Part shown: positions 18,074 to 29,068 of the stretch, piece after piece | How the letters are laid out: every line of letters starts with the position of its first letter | Numbering within the stretch: position 1 is the first letter of the stretch | NCBI GenBank assembly: GCA_032622095.1 | Contig: CP136063.1 | Coordinates: 274,903,426-274,967,425, forward strand | Reading direction: 5' to 3' | DNA length: 64,000 bases | Origin: Siphonodentalium dalli | Lineage: Eukaryota > Mollusca > Scaphopoda > Gadilida > Siphonodentaliidae | Program-made: the position numbers and the translations under genes | Notes under the pieces: generated by a model | Database searches by the model: none | Seen by the model: the letters and a program-made list of their open reading frames with translations, nothing else | Told to the model about the DNA's origin: nothing

Positions 18074-18385
18074 TCATTTCTTTTGTTTCTTCATCACTGT
18101 TAAATCCTTCATTTCCTGACAAATATTCCGTAACAATTTTGTCTGTTCTTCCCATTGTGAACTGTTGATAACTTGGTATATAACAGGTTGAATCATTTTT
18201 TGTGTTTTCACCGGCGGTGTATACACTGGTTGTTGATCCGTTCGCGGATACACCATTGGTACCTGTTGCTGTTCTACCCGTGGCGTCACATTTCCTGCAT
18301 AGAGTGGATTCGATATTTGCGTTGTTGCAGGAACATGATCGTACTGTACATCAATAGTCTTGAGAAATTCCGTTACTGGATCCAT
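18074..18385 (-). CDS. Gene D: Pro/Gln-rich accessory protein
   Basis: 103 codons, intact, starting at ATG 18385 about 65 bases after a CATATAC box. The N-terminus is MDPVTEFLKTIDVQYDHVPA, the middle is Pro/Gln/Tyr-rich (VPMVYPRTDQQPVYTPPV), and the C-terminal 30 residues form a charged helix (WEEQTKLLRNICQEMKDL) with a KKQKK end. The stop is 20 bases before the histone-type stem-loop, as expected if this is the true end. Family unknown. It is the only accessory gene of the four that looks undamaged, which makes it the best anchor for the promoter and 3'-end arrangement. Confidence 0.6.
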   Translation of the reverse strand: MDPVTEFLKTIDVQYDHVPATTQISNPLYAGNVTPRVEQQQVPMVYPRTDQQPVYTPPVKTQKMIQPVIYQVINSSQWEEQTKLLRNICQEMKDLTVMKKQKK

Positions 18386-18449
18386 GTTTCAAAATAACGC
18401 TAACGTTACAATTTACGCATCTAATAACGTTAACATATTTCGGGGATCA

Positions 18450-18540
18450 AGTATATGGGATGCGCGGGCCTCGTTGACGACGTCATGCGTATTTCACCAA
18501 ATTTCTCCGAGCGTCAAATCAGATGTGTTTCTTTTTTTGT
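18450..18540 (-). promoter_or_regulatory. Promoter module of gene D
   Basis: Minus-strand order: AAAGAAACACATCTGATTTG, ACGCTCGGAGAAATTTGGTG, GCATGACGTCGTCAACGAGG, CCCGCGCATCCCATATAC. The leader between it and the ATG holds several AACGTTA boxes. Confidence 0.7.
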
Positions 18541-19030
18541 CAAAAACATCATATTTCTATGAATAAAACACCGATTTGACTCGGGAAAACTTTATCTGTA
18601 CCATTTTACCATTATCTCATAACATATTTCACTGAAAGGTAACTTCTGCAAGTGCATTTTACAACGCTAGCGTCTTCGAATTTATTCGAAGACTTTCGCT
18701 TTTGTTAAAAAAATGCACTGGTAAAGTAGCACAATTTACCAACACATCTATTTTTTCTCGTATTATTCTAAGTTCAATGTGTACAGCGAATGGGAGCGCC
18801 CTTCGCTTACCACACTGGCATTAGAATCCGAGAAAAAATCGATACATTGGTAAATTGTGCTCTTTTCTGTCAAAAAAAACCCTTCAAAGCGCTCACCTTA
18901 CTCTTTTGGAATCTAACACAACCTCTAGACCGACCCTGGGCGGGGCACTCTGGCCCACCCCCTCGCTCGGGGGCACTCTGGCCCATGGGCCAGAGTGCCC
19001 CTCGCGAGGGGGTGGACCAGAGTGCCAGCC
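18450..19030. repeat. Inverted arm 2 (about 580 bp)
   Basis: Inverted partner of 16735-17310. Its outer end is GC-rich with the palindrome CTGGCCCATGGGCCAG and repeats of GGGGGTGGRCCAGAGTGCC. It may be the terminal inverted repeat of the whole Polinton, with the left partner outside the window; this cannot be tested here. Confidence 0.8.
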
Positions 19031-19036
19031 AATACT

Positions 19037-20045
19037 ACTGATATCACCCTGCTATCACCACAATTTTACTCGATTCAAACTTCAAAACGGGATTACATCA
19101 TGATCTTAATGTATAATGGATTTATATGTGATATGGCAAAGGGTGATATCACCCTTACATGACCACAATTTTGCGCAATTCTAACTTCAAGACGGGATTA
19201 CATCATGGATATATTGTACAGTGAATATATATGTAATACTGGCAAAGGATGATATCACCCTTCCATGACCACAATTGCAATTTTACGCGATTCAATCTTC
19301 AAAACGGGGTTGCATCATGGACTTACTGTACAATGGATTTATATGTGATATGGCAAAGGGTGACACTGATATCACCCTTCCATGACCACAATTTTACGCG
19401 ATTAAAACTTCAAAACGGGATTACATCATGGATATATTGTATAATGAATTTATATGTGGAATGGCAAAGGGTGATATCACCCTCCCATGATCACAATTTT
19501 ACACGATTATAACTTCTAAACGGGATTACATCATGGATATATTGTACATTGAATTTATATGTGATACTGGCAAAGGATTATATCACCCTTCCATGACCAC
19601 AATTGCAATTTTACGCGATTCAAACTTCAAAACGGGATTGCATCATGGACTTACTGTACCATGGATTTATATGTGATATGGCAAAGGGTGACACTGATAT
19701 AACTCTTACATGACCACAATTTTACGCGATTAAAACTTCAAAACGGGATTACATCATGGATATATTGTACAATGAATTTATATGTGATACTGGCAAAGGA
19801 TGATATCAACCTTCCATGACCACAATTGCAATTTTACGCGATTCAAACTTCAAAGCGGGGTTACAACATGGATATATTGTACAATTAATTTATATGTGAT
19901 ACGGGCAAAGGATGATATCAACCTGACATGACCACAATTGCAATTTTACGCGATTAAAACTTCAAAACGGGATTACATCATGGATATATTATACAATGAA
20001 TTTATATGTGACATAGCCAAGGGTAAAATCACGCTTCCAACTCCA
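19037..20045 (+). repeat. Satellite array, 105-118-bp period, about 9 copies
   Basis: Units carry TGATATCACCCTTCCATGAC, CACAATTTTACGCGATT, AACTTCAAAACGGGATTACA and TGTACAATGAATTTATATGT. Starts fall near 19039, 19144, 19250, 19366, 19470, 19577, 19695, 19800, 19912 and 20025. Length varies through an extra CAATTG block and CACTGA insertions. It abuts the GC-rich end of inverted arm 2. Confidence 0.9.
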
Positions 20046-22254
20046 CATTTTACGCAATATAATAGCCTGTTTAGAAAAATATTTAATTGTAATGTACGGC
20101 CTTTTATTTGTGATCTGACTAAGGGTGAAATCAATGTTACAAAACCACATTTTCATGCGAAAGAATAACCTTATTCCGACGTCTCTGTATAATAAAAGAT
20201 TTAAAGTAAATAATTAATCAAGGGAAGCTATGTCTAAATTTAATGCGCACATATATCTAATCTTTGTTACAATTTCATGAACGATGTGGTATTCATAATA
20301 AATTTTGACATGTGTCGATGACGCTGCGAATTGATGAAAGAATGAATATGCAACATAAATTGTGAAATACCTTTATTTCATATTCACATATGTGTTAACT
20401 TACCCTTGGTTAAATTTATAATTAAAAAGGGAATGTAAAAACTGAAATGATGTGGCGATCATATTCTAACGCAAGCAAATATATCCCTACCAATACCCCC
20501 CTTCCCCGCCACACGAACACACCCTCCTATGCGCATTGGTCCCTCCTGCATGCATGGCTACATTACTGTCCACAACATTAATATACCATTGCAATAAATG
20601 CCTTAGTTTAGACAGAACATGCGAAAACAAACGTATTTGTATGTACATAATCCGTCTAAATAGTAAATACTCTCCTCAGTTATTAGAGTTATTATCTCTC
20701 ATTCACACCCATTACATGGAACACGTATGCACAGTAGCGTTGTTCCCGGACAAAGAAAGCAATCTCCAGCCGCTAGCTTGTGTTATCTCATACAGGTCTC
20801 ACATATGCATGCTTGCTGCCGTGGATGCGATCTTGGTAATAAGTAAATTATGGGCTAAGAATGAAAACCGCGGCCGGCGCCGGTTACAGAAATAAGCGAA
20901 ATTAATGCAGGACATCTATAAGTTATTCGGTATATGTACATCGCCGGGCCGACATTGAAATTCTCGATTTATTTAGTATGACACCTGTTTTGGTATAACT
21001 GAATGTCTGCATACAGAGCGGTGCCGACAAAATTGTCAGGACGTTTTGAATATGTGTGTGGGGTGGTGGATGGGGTGGTGCGGACAGGGACAACGCTACA
21101 GGGGTATTTGGGGTGTGACACTTCCCACAATTTTTGCCTCAATTTTCAACATTTGGAAATTCGGAGGTCAAAAATCGAAATTTTGGAAATTTCAGACCAG
21201 ATAGAATTTGGTAGTAATTGTTCAATTTCTACCAGTAATTTTGTCTAATTCAAATGTTTCAGTTGGCAAATTTGACTCATATGTGGGGGACTAGTTTAAA
21301 TGTTTTGGAATTTAGGGATTATTCAGTCGTAAAATCTACAGAATTTCCGAAATTTGGAAAATTTAGGACAATTTCTGCAAAGTTGATTGGAAAATTTAGA
21401 CCCAATGGGGGGGGGGGTGTAGTTGGAATATCCGAAGTGGACACCCCCATTCCCTATTCCTGACCTCAAATATGCTTTATTTGTAATCATTTTAATTCAT
21501 TTATGTGAGAAACACGACATGTGTCTATAGAGGTATAACATCTATATCACATTTATCTGTAGGGCGTTTTGTCCGGATATCTGATGCGAAAGGTCTTCCA
21601 ACAGGTATCTCATTATTCCCACCTGATATTCCCTATAATAATGGTTCGAAATGTTTTAAACTGATAACCATTTCAGTTCAAACATTTGACCGAAATTAGG
21701 AAAAGAATCGAGTTTTAGTACCGGTACCAAAAGAACAAAATATTTGATGTTCCAAAATCATAGAAATAAAACAATTTCAACTTATTTTTGTCAGGTTCTT
21801 CCATCTAATTTACCAGAAATGAATGCCATTCCCAGCTGCTAAACGTTTGACCAAAGATTAGGAAACACCACGTTCACAACATGACATAAATATAATGACA
21901 TGGACTTGACAATTTCAGCCGTTATCGTTACCGATGAGCGAAACATGCAGGGACGTGACTAACGTGGTTTTGTTGGGGTGGGTTGATCAACTTATCATTT
22001 CCATTTGCACCCCAGTAAATTCACAACTCCAGAGACAACTGAATATCTCCTCTTTATGTTTGAAATATGCTAATTGATACATGTATATATCTCATTGTCA
22101 GAACTAGTTAGAAATTACGAACCTAACACAATAACCCATGTATGGGTGGGGGTTGGGATGTCTTGAACTGAATGCAATGTCAGTATATATTTTGACTCAC
22201 AGTTGAATAGTTGATACTTGATATGAACATACAATATTTTACTCTATACATTGA
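20046..22254. other. Non-coding stretch
   Basis: No supported gene. A G-rich run at about 21057-21117 (several GGGG and GGTGG blocks) could form a G-quadruplex, and a run of nine or more G lies near 21408-21418. The rest is AT-rich with no repeat that I can define. Confidence 0.4.
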
Positions 22255-22640
22255 TTGGAAAGGACCCCGGTGGTTCCGTTGATAGAATGCTCAGTGCATT
22301 ATGCCACCATATGCCTCTAGTGCTGACGAAGCTGGTTCGAATACCGACCAGCGTGGTTTCGCGATCCACGATAAGTGAGGATAATCTGATTCGTGTATCT
22401 GGGCAAGTTTGTCTGTTGCTTTCCGGGTCGGTCATTTCTACCCTTGCCCCGTGATCCCTGTCAAACGGCGACGGCATACAGGTACCGCTATATAATACGG
22501 AGTGAGCCGCTTTCACGTGCTCAGGTGTGGCGACAGCAACACGACAATCTCGATGCAGCACGCATTTGTCCATAGATTGTCGGTGATTATACAACAGTAC
22601 GCCGATCCCAACTTGGACCAGGTGCTTTCGCGAGAACACC
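22255..22640 (+). mobile_element. tRNA-derived SINE candidate
   Basis: A box B-like GGTTCGAATACC lies at 22334-22345 in a locally GC-richer island that begins CCGGTGGTTCCGTTGATAG, with a weak box A (TGATAGAATGC) about 60 bases before box B. A non-tRNA body follows (about 22370-22630). I cannot name a SINE family and see no clear tail or target duplication. Confidence 0.4.
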
Positions 22641-23924
22641 ATGATTATTAGAGTGGTCTAGACCAGAGACTAGAATTCAGCCGTAGTTGTCACGAGTTTT
22701 TTTATATATGACATTTATAGATCAACACCAAATCGCACGCCATTAATTGAGGAATCGTTACTACTTACACCAGCGACAATTGTTGGAGCTACATACCTCC
22801 CATTTAGAATCTGAAAAAAGTAACTCTTACACAAAAATGTGTTGTACGTGCTGATACTCTGTCACGCCCGTGCATCCAAGGCCGATCTTTCATGAAACAA
22901 TACAATGTTTTCTTTACGTTTACTTAGACAAATTCGGAATTCACTATCAACTATATCCTATGTTAAGAGACAGCCATATTGCCTCGCTAATCCGATCAAT
23001 GCAGGACACCTCCTTATCACCGCTCTTTTGCGCAATCATAACAGGCAAGCTGATTGGGTCTAGTGACATGTTCAAAACGCTATTAATCCGTGCAAGTAAA
23101 GACAATATGCCCATGTTCGAACAGGAACCCAATGTAAATGTGACAGATACGATCACAAACACAACAAATCCAAAATTACCCGTCATGATTGAAAATAACT
23201 CAGACTCGTTCATGACTCAAGAAAGGCAATATTATCGCTCAAACTGTTGGTGAATCGAAACAACAGATATGCGACACACCCGACGACAAATACATTAACC
23301 CATCTTACACTGCAGACCATAGTACCAATACTATCGATCACCACCCGCAAATTAACCTTTCCAAATCCACCTCCCCAAAAATATCTATCGATGATATGGT
23401 CGCCCCTCAACATCTGAAAGAGCAAATATTTTGCTCAGTTTGCAATGTTTTTTTATGAACGACATTGATAAGATAGCATATTTCTCTAAATTAAAAATGA
23501 AAAGTTTTTTTTGTTTTTTTTGTTTTTTTATTGAGGAAGTATATATAACAAAAAGAATGAGACAGGCAGACATACGTAGAGCACAAGCATTATAGTAACA
23601 ATACATTGTTACATATTATATTCCAGCACTCACTTTTGCACGCTCCCAAGTGAATTTCACTTGGGCTACTTTCTCACTGGCGACATTATTAAAAACATAC
23701 GTGAATCATATAGTTATGGTGTAGTTTTTGTAAATTGATAAATAGATTGTTATTCCGTTGACCCTTGGGCCACACACCGTTAGCGCATTTGATTAAGAAT
23801 GTCATTTATACTGTTAAATAAAGTGTTAGGTTTGGCGCAGATAAATTCGTGTCGGCCTTTTGATGATCGAGTTAAGAAATGATTAGTGTAAATTTGAGAG
23901 ATAACTCGGGTTCCGGACTATATT
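22641..23924. other. Non-coding stretch
   Basis: Open frames here have no recognisable domain. A T-rich run at about 23494-23530 is the only distinct feature. Confidence 0.35.
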
Positions 23925-25260
23925 TGTCTGGTCGATAAATTAAAATTTTAGGGTCAACATAGAATAAATTCGGACTAAATTGGTTTATATATCATTTTGA
24001 AGAGAAAGATCTCCTCTATAACATATCCAAAATCCGCTAAATTCCGCTTTGAGCATTTTTTGTAATTCAAGATGGCGTCCAATATGGCTGCCATTTTCCG
24101 TTAAGTCAGTTTGTTGCAATTTAATGCAATTATAGTGATAATGTCGTGTCATATGTATACATAAGCATCATTTTTGTGAAGCTAAGACATAACGCCATCT
24201 TTTTGTGCCAGAAGTGGAACTCACTGCCCAAGATGTCAGCCGAAATGACGACCGGAATTGGAAAATGTTACATTTTTTACTGATATCTTTCAGATAAGTT
24301 TCTGCTGTTTGGAACTGGTTGAGAATTGTGAATTTGTTTTGTATTCAGCATGTTAACATACCACCAGTGAAATAAAATATGCCATAAGTGGGATCCCCGC
24401 CCCTTCCGATCATTCAAAAAATCGAGTTTACAGCCCGCGGTATAACATTTCACAAAAAAATCACAATTTAGGATTCTAGTCATATTTCATCAAAAATTGC
24501 AGGACTGTGTAATGTAAGTGATGCATTCTATTTCTTATGAATATTCCGACTCAATGTTATCAAAATTGTCACTTTGGCTCACAATGGCTGCCAAAATGGC
24601 GGTAAAATATGAAAAATGGTAAATAATGCACCAGCGTGTCGTGCAACGGCTTATAAGTTGTGGTTGATGAATAAAATTGACTATTCTGTCTTATATACAT
24701 TGAATACTAACATGTATGATGCACATTGATTAACGTTTACTATCATAACCACTGAAATTACCATAATTATGCGATTTTTTTTTATCACAAACTTGGTATA
24801 AAAATCGGGAAGAAATCACTTTTCAGGTTTGCACCATTTTTTCAATTAAAATGGAACTACCTTTGGTATCAAAAGTGATTTTTATTTTTTGTCTATCTCA
24901 AATGTGTGACACTGGGGTGTTTTGGGCAAACTATTCAAGATGGCTTGCAAAATGGCAACCAAATATGGTAAAAAGTTCATTTGTCATATTTACTCCGAAC
25001 ATTATTACAAGCTGTTCCGAAAAGGTTGGAAATTGTGACTCACTTGGTTATTAAACATGCTACTTAATCAACTGGAAACTAAATGTTATATTATGGTTGT
25101 CCCAGTACATTATGAAGCATGACAAATCAGTTTAAGGGATGCAGTGTGAATTTTTGCCGAAAACTTCTTTTGGGATTCTGTCTGTCTTTGAACGGAAATG
25201 TGCAGAACGTTAAAACGGAACTGAGAGGGATCATATTATGTGGCTACTCTGGCCCATTAG
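23925..25260 (+). repeat. Left inverted arm of the foldback element
   Basis: Contains CAAGATGGCGTCC and several GCTGCCATTTT-type boxes that reappear inverted at 29069-30385. No coding potential beyond short chance frames. Confidence 0.75.
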
Positions 25261-25359
25261 CATCATAATTTATTCATTTATATACTATTGTCATGAAAAC
25301 CGTTACATACTCTCTATCGGTTAACATATCCTTGCGTTATAGCGATAGGAAATCGATAG

Positions 25360-25650
25360 TCACCAAAAGGTACATAAATGCAACTTACACATGACCATGC
25401 AGTCACTCCATATATACATTGGCATAGCATAAATGAACATATGTCACTCGCTTTATACACATACACCTCACTTACTACTATACAGCTACACATGGATATG
25501 CACATACAAACAACACATGGCCATATAGCCACGAGGAAACATGCAGGCACACCAGGTATACTCTTACACCTCACCCATGACCATATAGTCACGACTTGTA
25601 TACCTATTCACTACATGCAAGAACATACAGTAACACCCTTTATCCCCTCT
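25360..25650 (+). repeat. Minisatellite block 1 (about 44-bp degenerate unit)
   Basis: Degenerate units of the type CACCCATGACCATATAGTCA followed by a TATACA box. The same unit returns at 27450-28010 and 28650-29010 in the same orientation. Confidence 0.65.
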
Positions 25651-25770
25651 GTAGAATTGTAAGCCTTCTTAGGCACCATTGTTCTTCTAGGGCCATACCA
25701 CGCCGTATCCCGGTGTTCTTGTTTGATATATGTTAACTAAACAGGAAACACTTATTTCGTATTACCACGC

Positions 25771-26315
25771 AAAAATTGTCGTCGCTATATAGAGAAGACA
25801 TATTTTACACGGGTCATAACAATCTCGTATGCCCCGTGTAAAAGTGATATTACCCCGCAAAAATTGTCGTCGCTATATAGAGAAGACAGATTTGACAAGG
25901 TCATAACAATCTCGTATGCCCCGTGTAAAACTTATATTACCCCGAAAAAATTGTCGTCGCTATATAGAGAAGACAGATTTTACAAGGTCATAACAATCTC
26001 GTATGCCCCGTGTAAAACTTATATTACCCCGCAAAAATTGTCGTCGCTATATAGAGAAGACAGATTTTACAAGGTCGTAACAATCTCGTATGCCCCGTGT
26101 AAAACTGATATTACCCGGCAAAAATTGTCGTCGCTATACAGAGAAGACATATTTTACAAGGTCATAACAATCTCGTATGCCCCGTGTAAAACTGATATTA
26201 CCCCGCAAAAATTGTCGTCGCTATATAGAGAAGACAGATTTTACACGGGTCATAACAATCTCGTATGCCCCGTGTAAAACTTATATTACCCCGCAAAAAT
26301 TGTCGTCGCTATATA
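25771..26315 (+). repeat. 87-bp satellite, about seven units
   Basis: AAAAATTGTCGTCGCTATAT recurs at 25771, 25859, 25946, 26033, 26120, 26207 and 26295 (steps of 87-88). Each unit contains TTTTACACGGG and CCCCGTGTAAAA around CATAACAATCTCGTATG, an internal hairpin. Because 87 is a multiple of three, a long repetitive open frame results; it is not a gene. A further partial pair lies at 26818-26960. Confidence 0.92.
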
Positions 26316-26474
26316 AGGATTAACTGTCATGTGGACTGTTTTATGGAGATGTAACGGTGAGGTAAGTGGACACAACTTGTGTAAAACCCGAAGGGTTTTA
26401 CATACAAGTTATGTCCACTTACCTCACCGTTACATCTCCATAAAAATAGTCCACATGACAGTTAATCCTTATAT
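26311..26474. repeat. 164-base near-perfect palindrome
   Basis: Arms of about 77 bases run from ATATAAGGATTAACTGTCAT to ATGACAGTTAATCCTTATAT around a GAAG-type centre near 26389. Only a handful of mismatches. It begins inside the last unit of the 87-bp satellite. Confidence 0.9.
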
Positions 26475-26817
26475 TTATATACATTTAGCGAAAAGGCCAC
26501 TTTTGTAAATATATTTAAATCGAAAAGTGTATCGTGACAAGATCAGCCCAAAATACCCAATAGCACCCTTGGCAAAAGTTAATAGGAACAATTTCTCTTC
26601 ATGTTGAAACCCGATGATGTATTAAGTCAATCCTGCGCGAGTCAAAATGCGCCCAAAGCATTACGCGTTCGTCTTTCCAAACCTAATGACGTATCGATGG
26701 TGTTATTAGCTTGGTTTCATGATGCGTTGCGCATTCACCGAGAAATAACTGCAACTAGCCACGTGGGCGCCGACCAATCCGAATGCTGGATTTAGTGATG
26801 ACAACACTTAGTGTGTA

Positions 26818-26960
26818 AATATATAGAGAAGACAGATTTTACACGGGTCATAACAATCTCGTATGGCCCGTGTAAAAGTGATATTACCCCGCAAAAATTG
26901 TCGTCGCTATATAGAGAAGACAGATTTTACAAGGTCATAACAATCTCGTATGCCCCTAGT
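26818..26960 (+). repeat. Detached partial copies of the 87-bp satellite
   Basis: Carries ATATAGAGAAGACAGATTTT, the hairpin TTTTACACGGG/CCCGTGTAAAA and a second start at about 26895, ending in diverged sequence. About 500 bases of unrelated DNA, including the palindrome at 26311-26474, separate it from the main array. Confidence 0.85.
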
Positions 26961-27309
26961 AGAATTTTTATGCCCCGGCAAAAGTTTGAAGGTCTAATGT
27001 ACATCTTTCAAAGCCACGTTGATTCCTGGTGTGATGTTATCTTGCTACTCTTGCTTCATTTATTTAGGTTGTCTGACTCATTTACCATTACTATTTTTGA
27101 AGTGTATTGCTCTCTTTTATATCTTCTAACATATAGATTCCAAAAGTAAGCGAGGCCAGTAAGTATTTATGGACAAATTGTGGAAACAGCTATATAAATA
27201 TATTCATCGTATGAGCAGTCTAATCAAATAGAGTTACTGTTCGTGGATCGTTTCCGCGCTTTATGTATGTGGGAATATCTTGTTAATTTTGACCGGGGAT
27301 AAATACATT

Positions 27310-27434
27310 ACACGGCTTGTTGATGGGGGATACGGTGTGGTATGCCCCGGTCGACTCTCGTATCCTCGTATCCCCCTCGGATACGAACATCTACCGGGGC
27401 ATACCACACCGTATCCCCCATCAACAAGCCGTGT
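27310..27434. repeat. Palindrome with perfect 41-base arms
   Basis: Arms 27310-27350 and 27394-27434 (starting ACACGGCTTGTTGATGGGGG) are exact inverted copies. The 43-base loop has its own small palindrome (CGTATCC and GGATACG). A related GGCCATACCACGCCGTATCC fragment lies near 25690. Confidence 0.92.
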
Positions 27435-27449
27435 ATCTTATAGTATACC

Positions 27450-28010
27450 TATTCGCCTCACCATTGGCATTACTGTCACTCCATGTATATGTATATATTT
27501 GCCACATGTATGGCCATATAGGCACTCAAGATATACATCCAAACGATGACAATATAGTCACTCCCGGTGTATATTATCGCTACATTCATGAGCATACATT
27601 ACTTCTTGTATACATATTTGCCTCACCAGTGGCCATAAAGTCACTCCCTGCATATATATTTGCAACACCCATGGCCATATGTCCACTACAAATATACATA
27701 TACACCCAACCCAAAGCCATAGAGGCATTCTAGGTATATATAGTATACATATAAACCTCACCAATGGCGTTACAGTCCTTCTAGATATACCAATGTCCCG
27801 CACCGCGCACACGGCCATTCATACACTCCAAACGTGTATATGGACCTCACCATGACAATTCAGCCTCTCGCTGTATACTCATACACCACACTTGTGATCA
27901 TACAGTCACTCCATGTATACCAATTCACCCACCATTAATTTTGCCACACTGCCACTCCATATATACATATTGGCCACATCATGGCAATATAGCCATGCAA
28001 GATATACAAG
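27450..28010 (+). repeat. Minisatellite block 2
   Basis: About a dozen degenerate copies of the 44-bp unit (GGCCATATAGGCACTC, TATACATATTCACCTCACC and variants). Confidence 0.6.
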
Positions 28011-28649
28011 GGCTCACGTCTTGCAGTTAATAAGTCGAAACGTAACGTGACATATGCACATAGTCAGCTACCTGTAACTAATTTTAATCTTATCCAAACA
28101 TTTTGGCATCTTTTAAACTAATTGGGAGTAATTTAAAAAAAATGTCTAAACTCTACGCTTGGCATAAAATGAAATCTTGTTTTTGTGGGGTACGTTCTAA
28201 AATTATTTTTAAAATTCCAATAAACTGCTCCAGGACCCAGCTTCCAACTCAACATTAATGTCATTAGAACGGGGATCTATTTGTCTGCGAGAAATTGGGA
28301 CCTTGGTCATCACATATGTAGCCTCGAATATTATGTAGTATGCCTAACAAACATCCTCCCCTTTCTTTTGACATCCATACATTTATGTACCACTATCATT
28401 GTGTGGGGAATAGGATAGGATGTAAACCATTATGTATTTCACTATACTCATATTGACAAACGGAAAGGCCTTATGGTCCGCCAGCCAGTGCTCCATTCTA
28501 ACTTGTTATTGTCAATCCGGAGGGATATGTGTGATTTTCGTTGACGCGGACAAATGTGTCACATTGTCAGATACCCACTTACATATATTTGTTAGCACAT
28601 ACTTACCTGTATTGGTTGGTTGTATGTATTGGTTAACCGATGACCACTC

Positions 28650-29010
28650 CAGGTGTATACATACCTTATAAATTACCATTGTCATTCTAGATATGCCTAT
28701 ACCCCACACACACGGCCATTCGTGCACTTCAAACTTGCAAAGCAACAGCTCAACCATGACAATTCATCCACCCGCTGCACAAAGATGGACAGTGTAGCTA
28801 ATCTCGCTATACACATACACCACTTCAATGGCCAGACAACTCCCTGCATACATGTTCACCTCACACATGACGGTCATGACCATAAGCTACTCCTTATATA
28901 CCTATACAACTCAACGTGGACACCCCATACATGACCATATCGTCATATATTGTATAACTATTCATATAATTCATGAATACAATAACTCCCAGTATACATA
29001 CTCACCTCAC
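28650..29010 (+). repeat. Minisatellite block 3
   Basis: Same degenerate unit as blocks 1 and 2, in the same orientation, ending at the inner edge of the right inverted arm. Confidence 0.55.
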
Positions 29011-29068
29011 CTATAGCCATGCATTCAACAGACATAGACACTGTATTAAGTTGATCAATGTTAATTAC

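Noticed and set aside
1-19030. Calling the hairpins host histone gene ends from a histone cluster
   Set aside because: No H1, H2A, H2B, H3 or H4 sequence is encoded next to them, and the genes before them share the viral accessory promoter module.
20536-20895. 119-codon plus-strand frame
   Set aside because: No domain, no neighbours, composition like the surrounding non-coding DNA.
22334-22345. Functional tRNA gene
   Set aside because: Box B is good but I cannot fold a complete cloverleaf around it and box A is poor.
22244-22642. 132-codon minus-strand frame
   Set aside because: It is antisense to the tRNA-like SINE candidate and has no recognisable domain.
22870-23253. 127-codon plus-strand frame
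   Set aside because: No recognisable motif; a frame of this length is not rare in 64 kb, and an overlapping antisense frame is equally long-lived.
25864-26277. Open frame of 137 codons with a repeated peptide
   Set aside because: It is the translation of the 87-bp satellite; the period is a multiple of three and no start context or flanking gene signal is present.
25771-26315. Regularly spaced repeat that could suggest a CRISPR array
   Set aside because: Whole 87-bp units are repeated without variable spacers, in a eukaryotic, transposon-rich setting.
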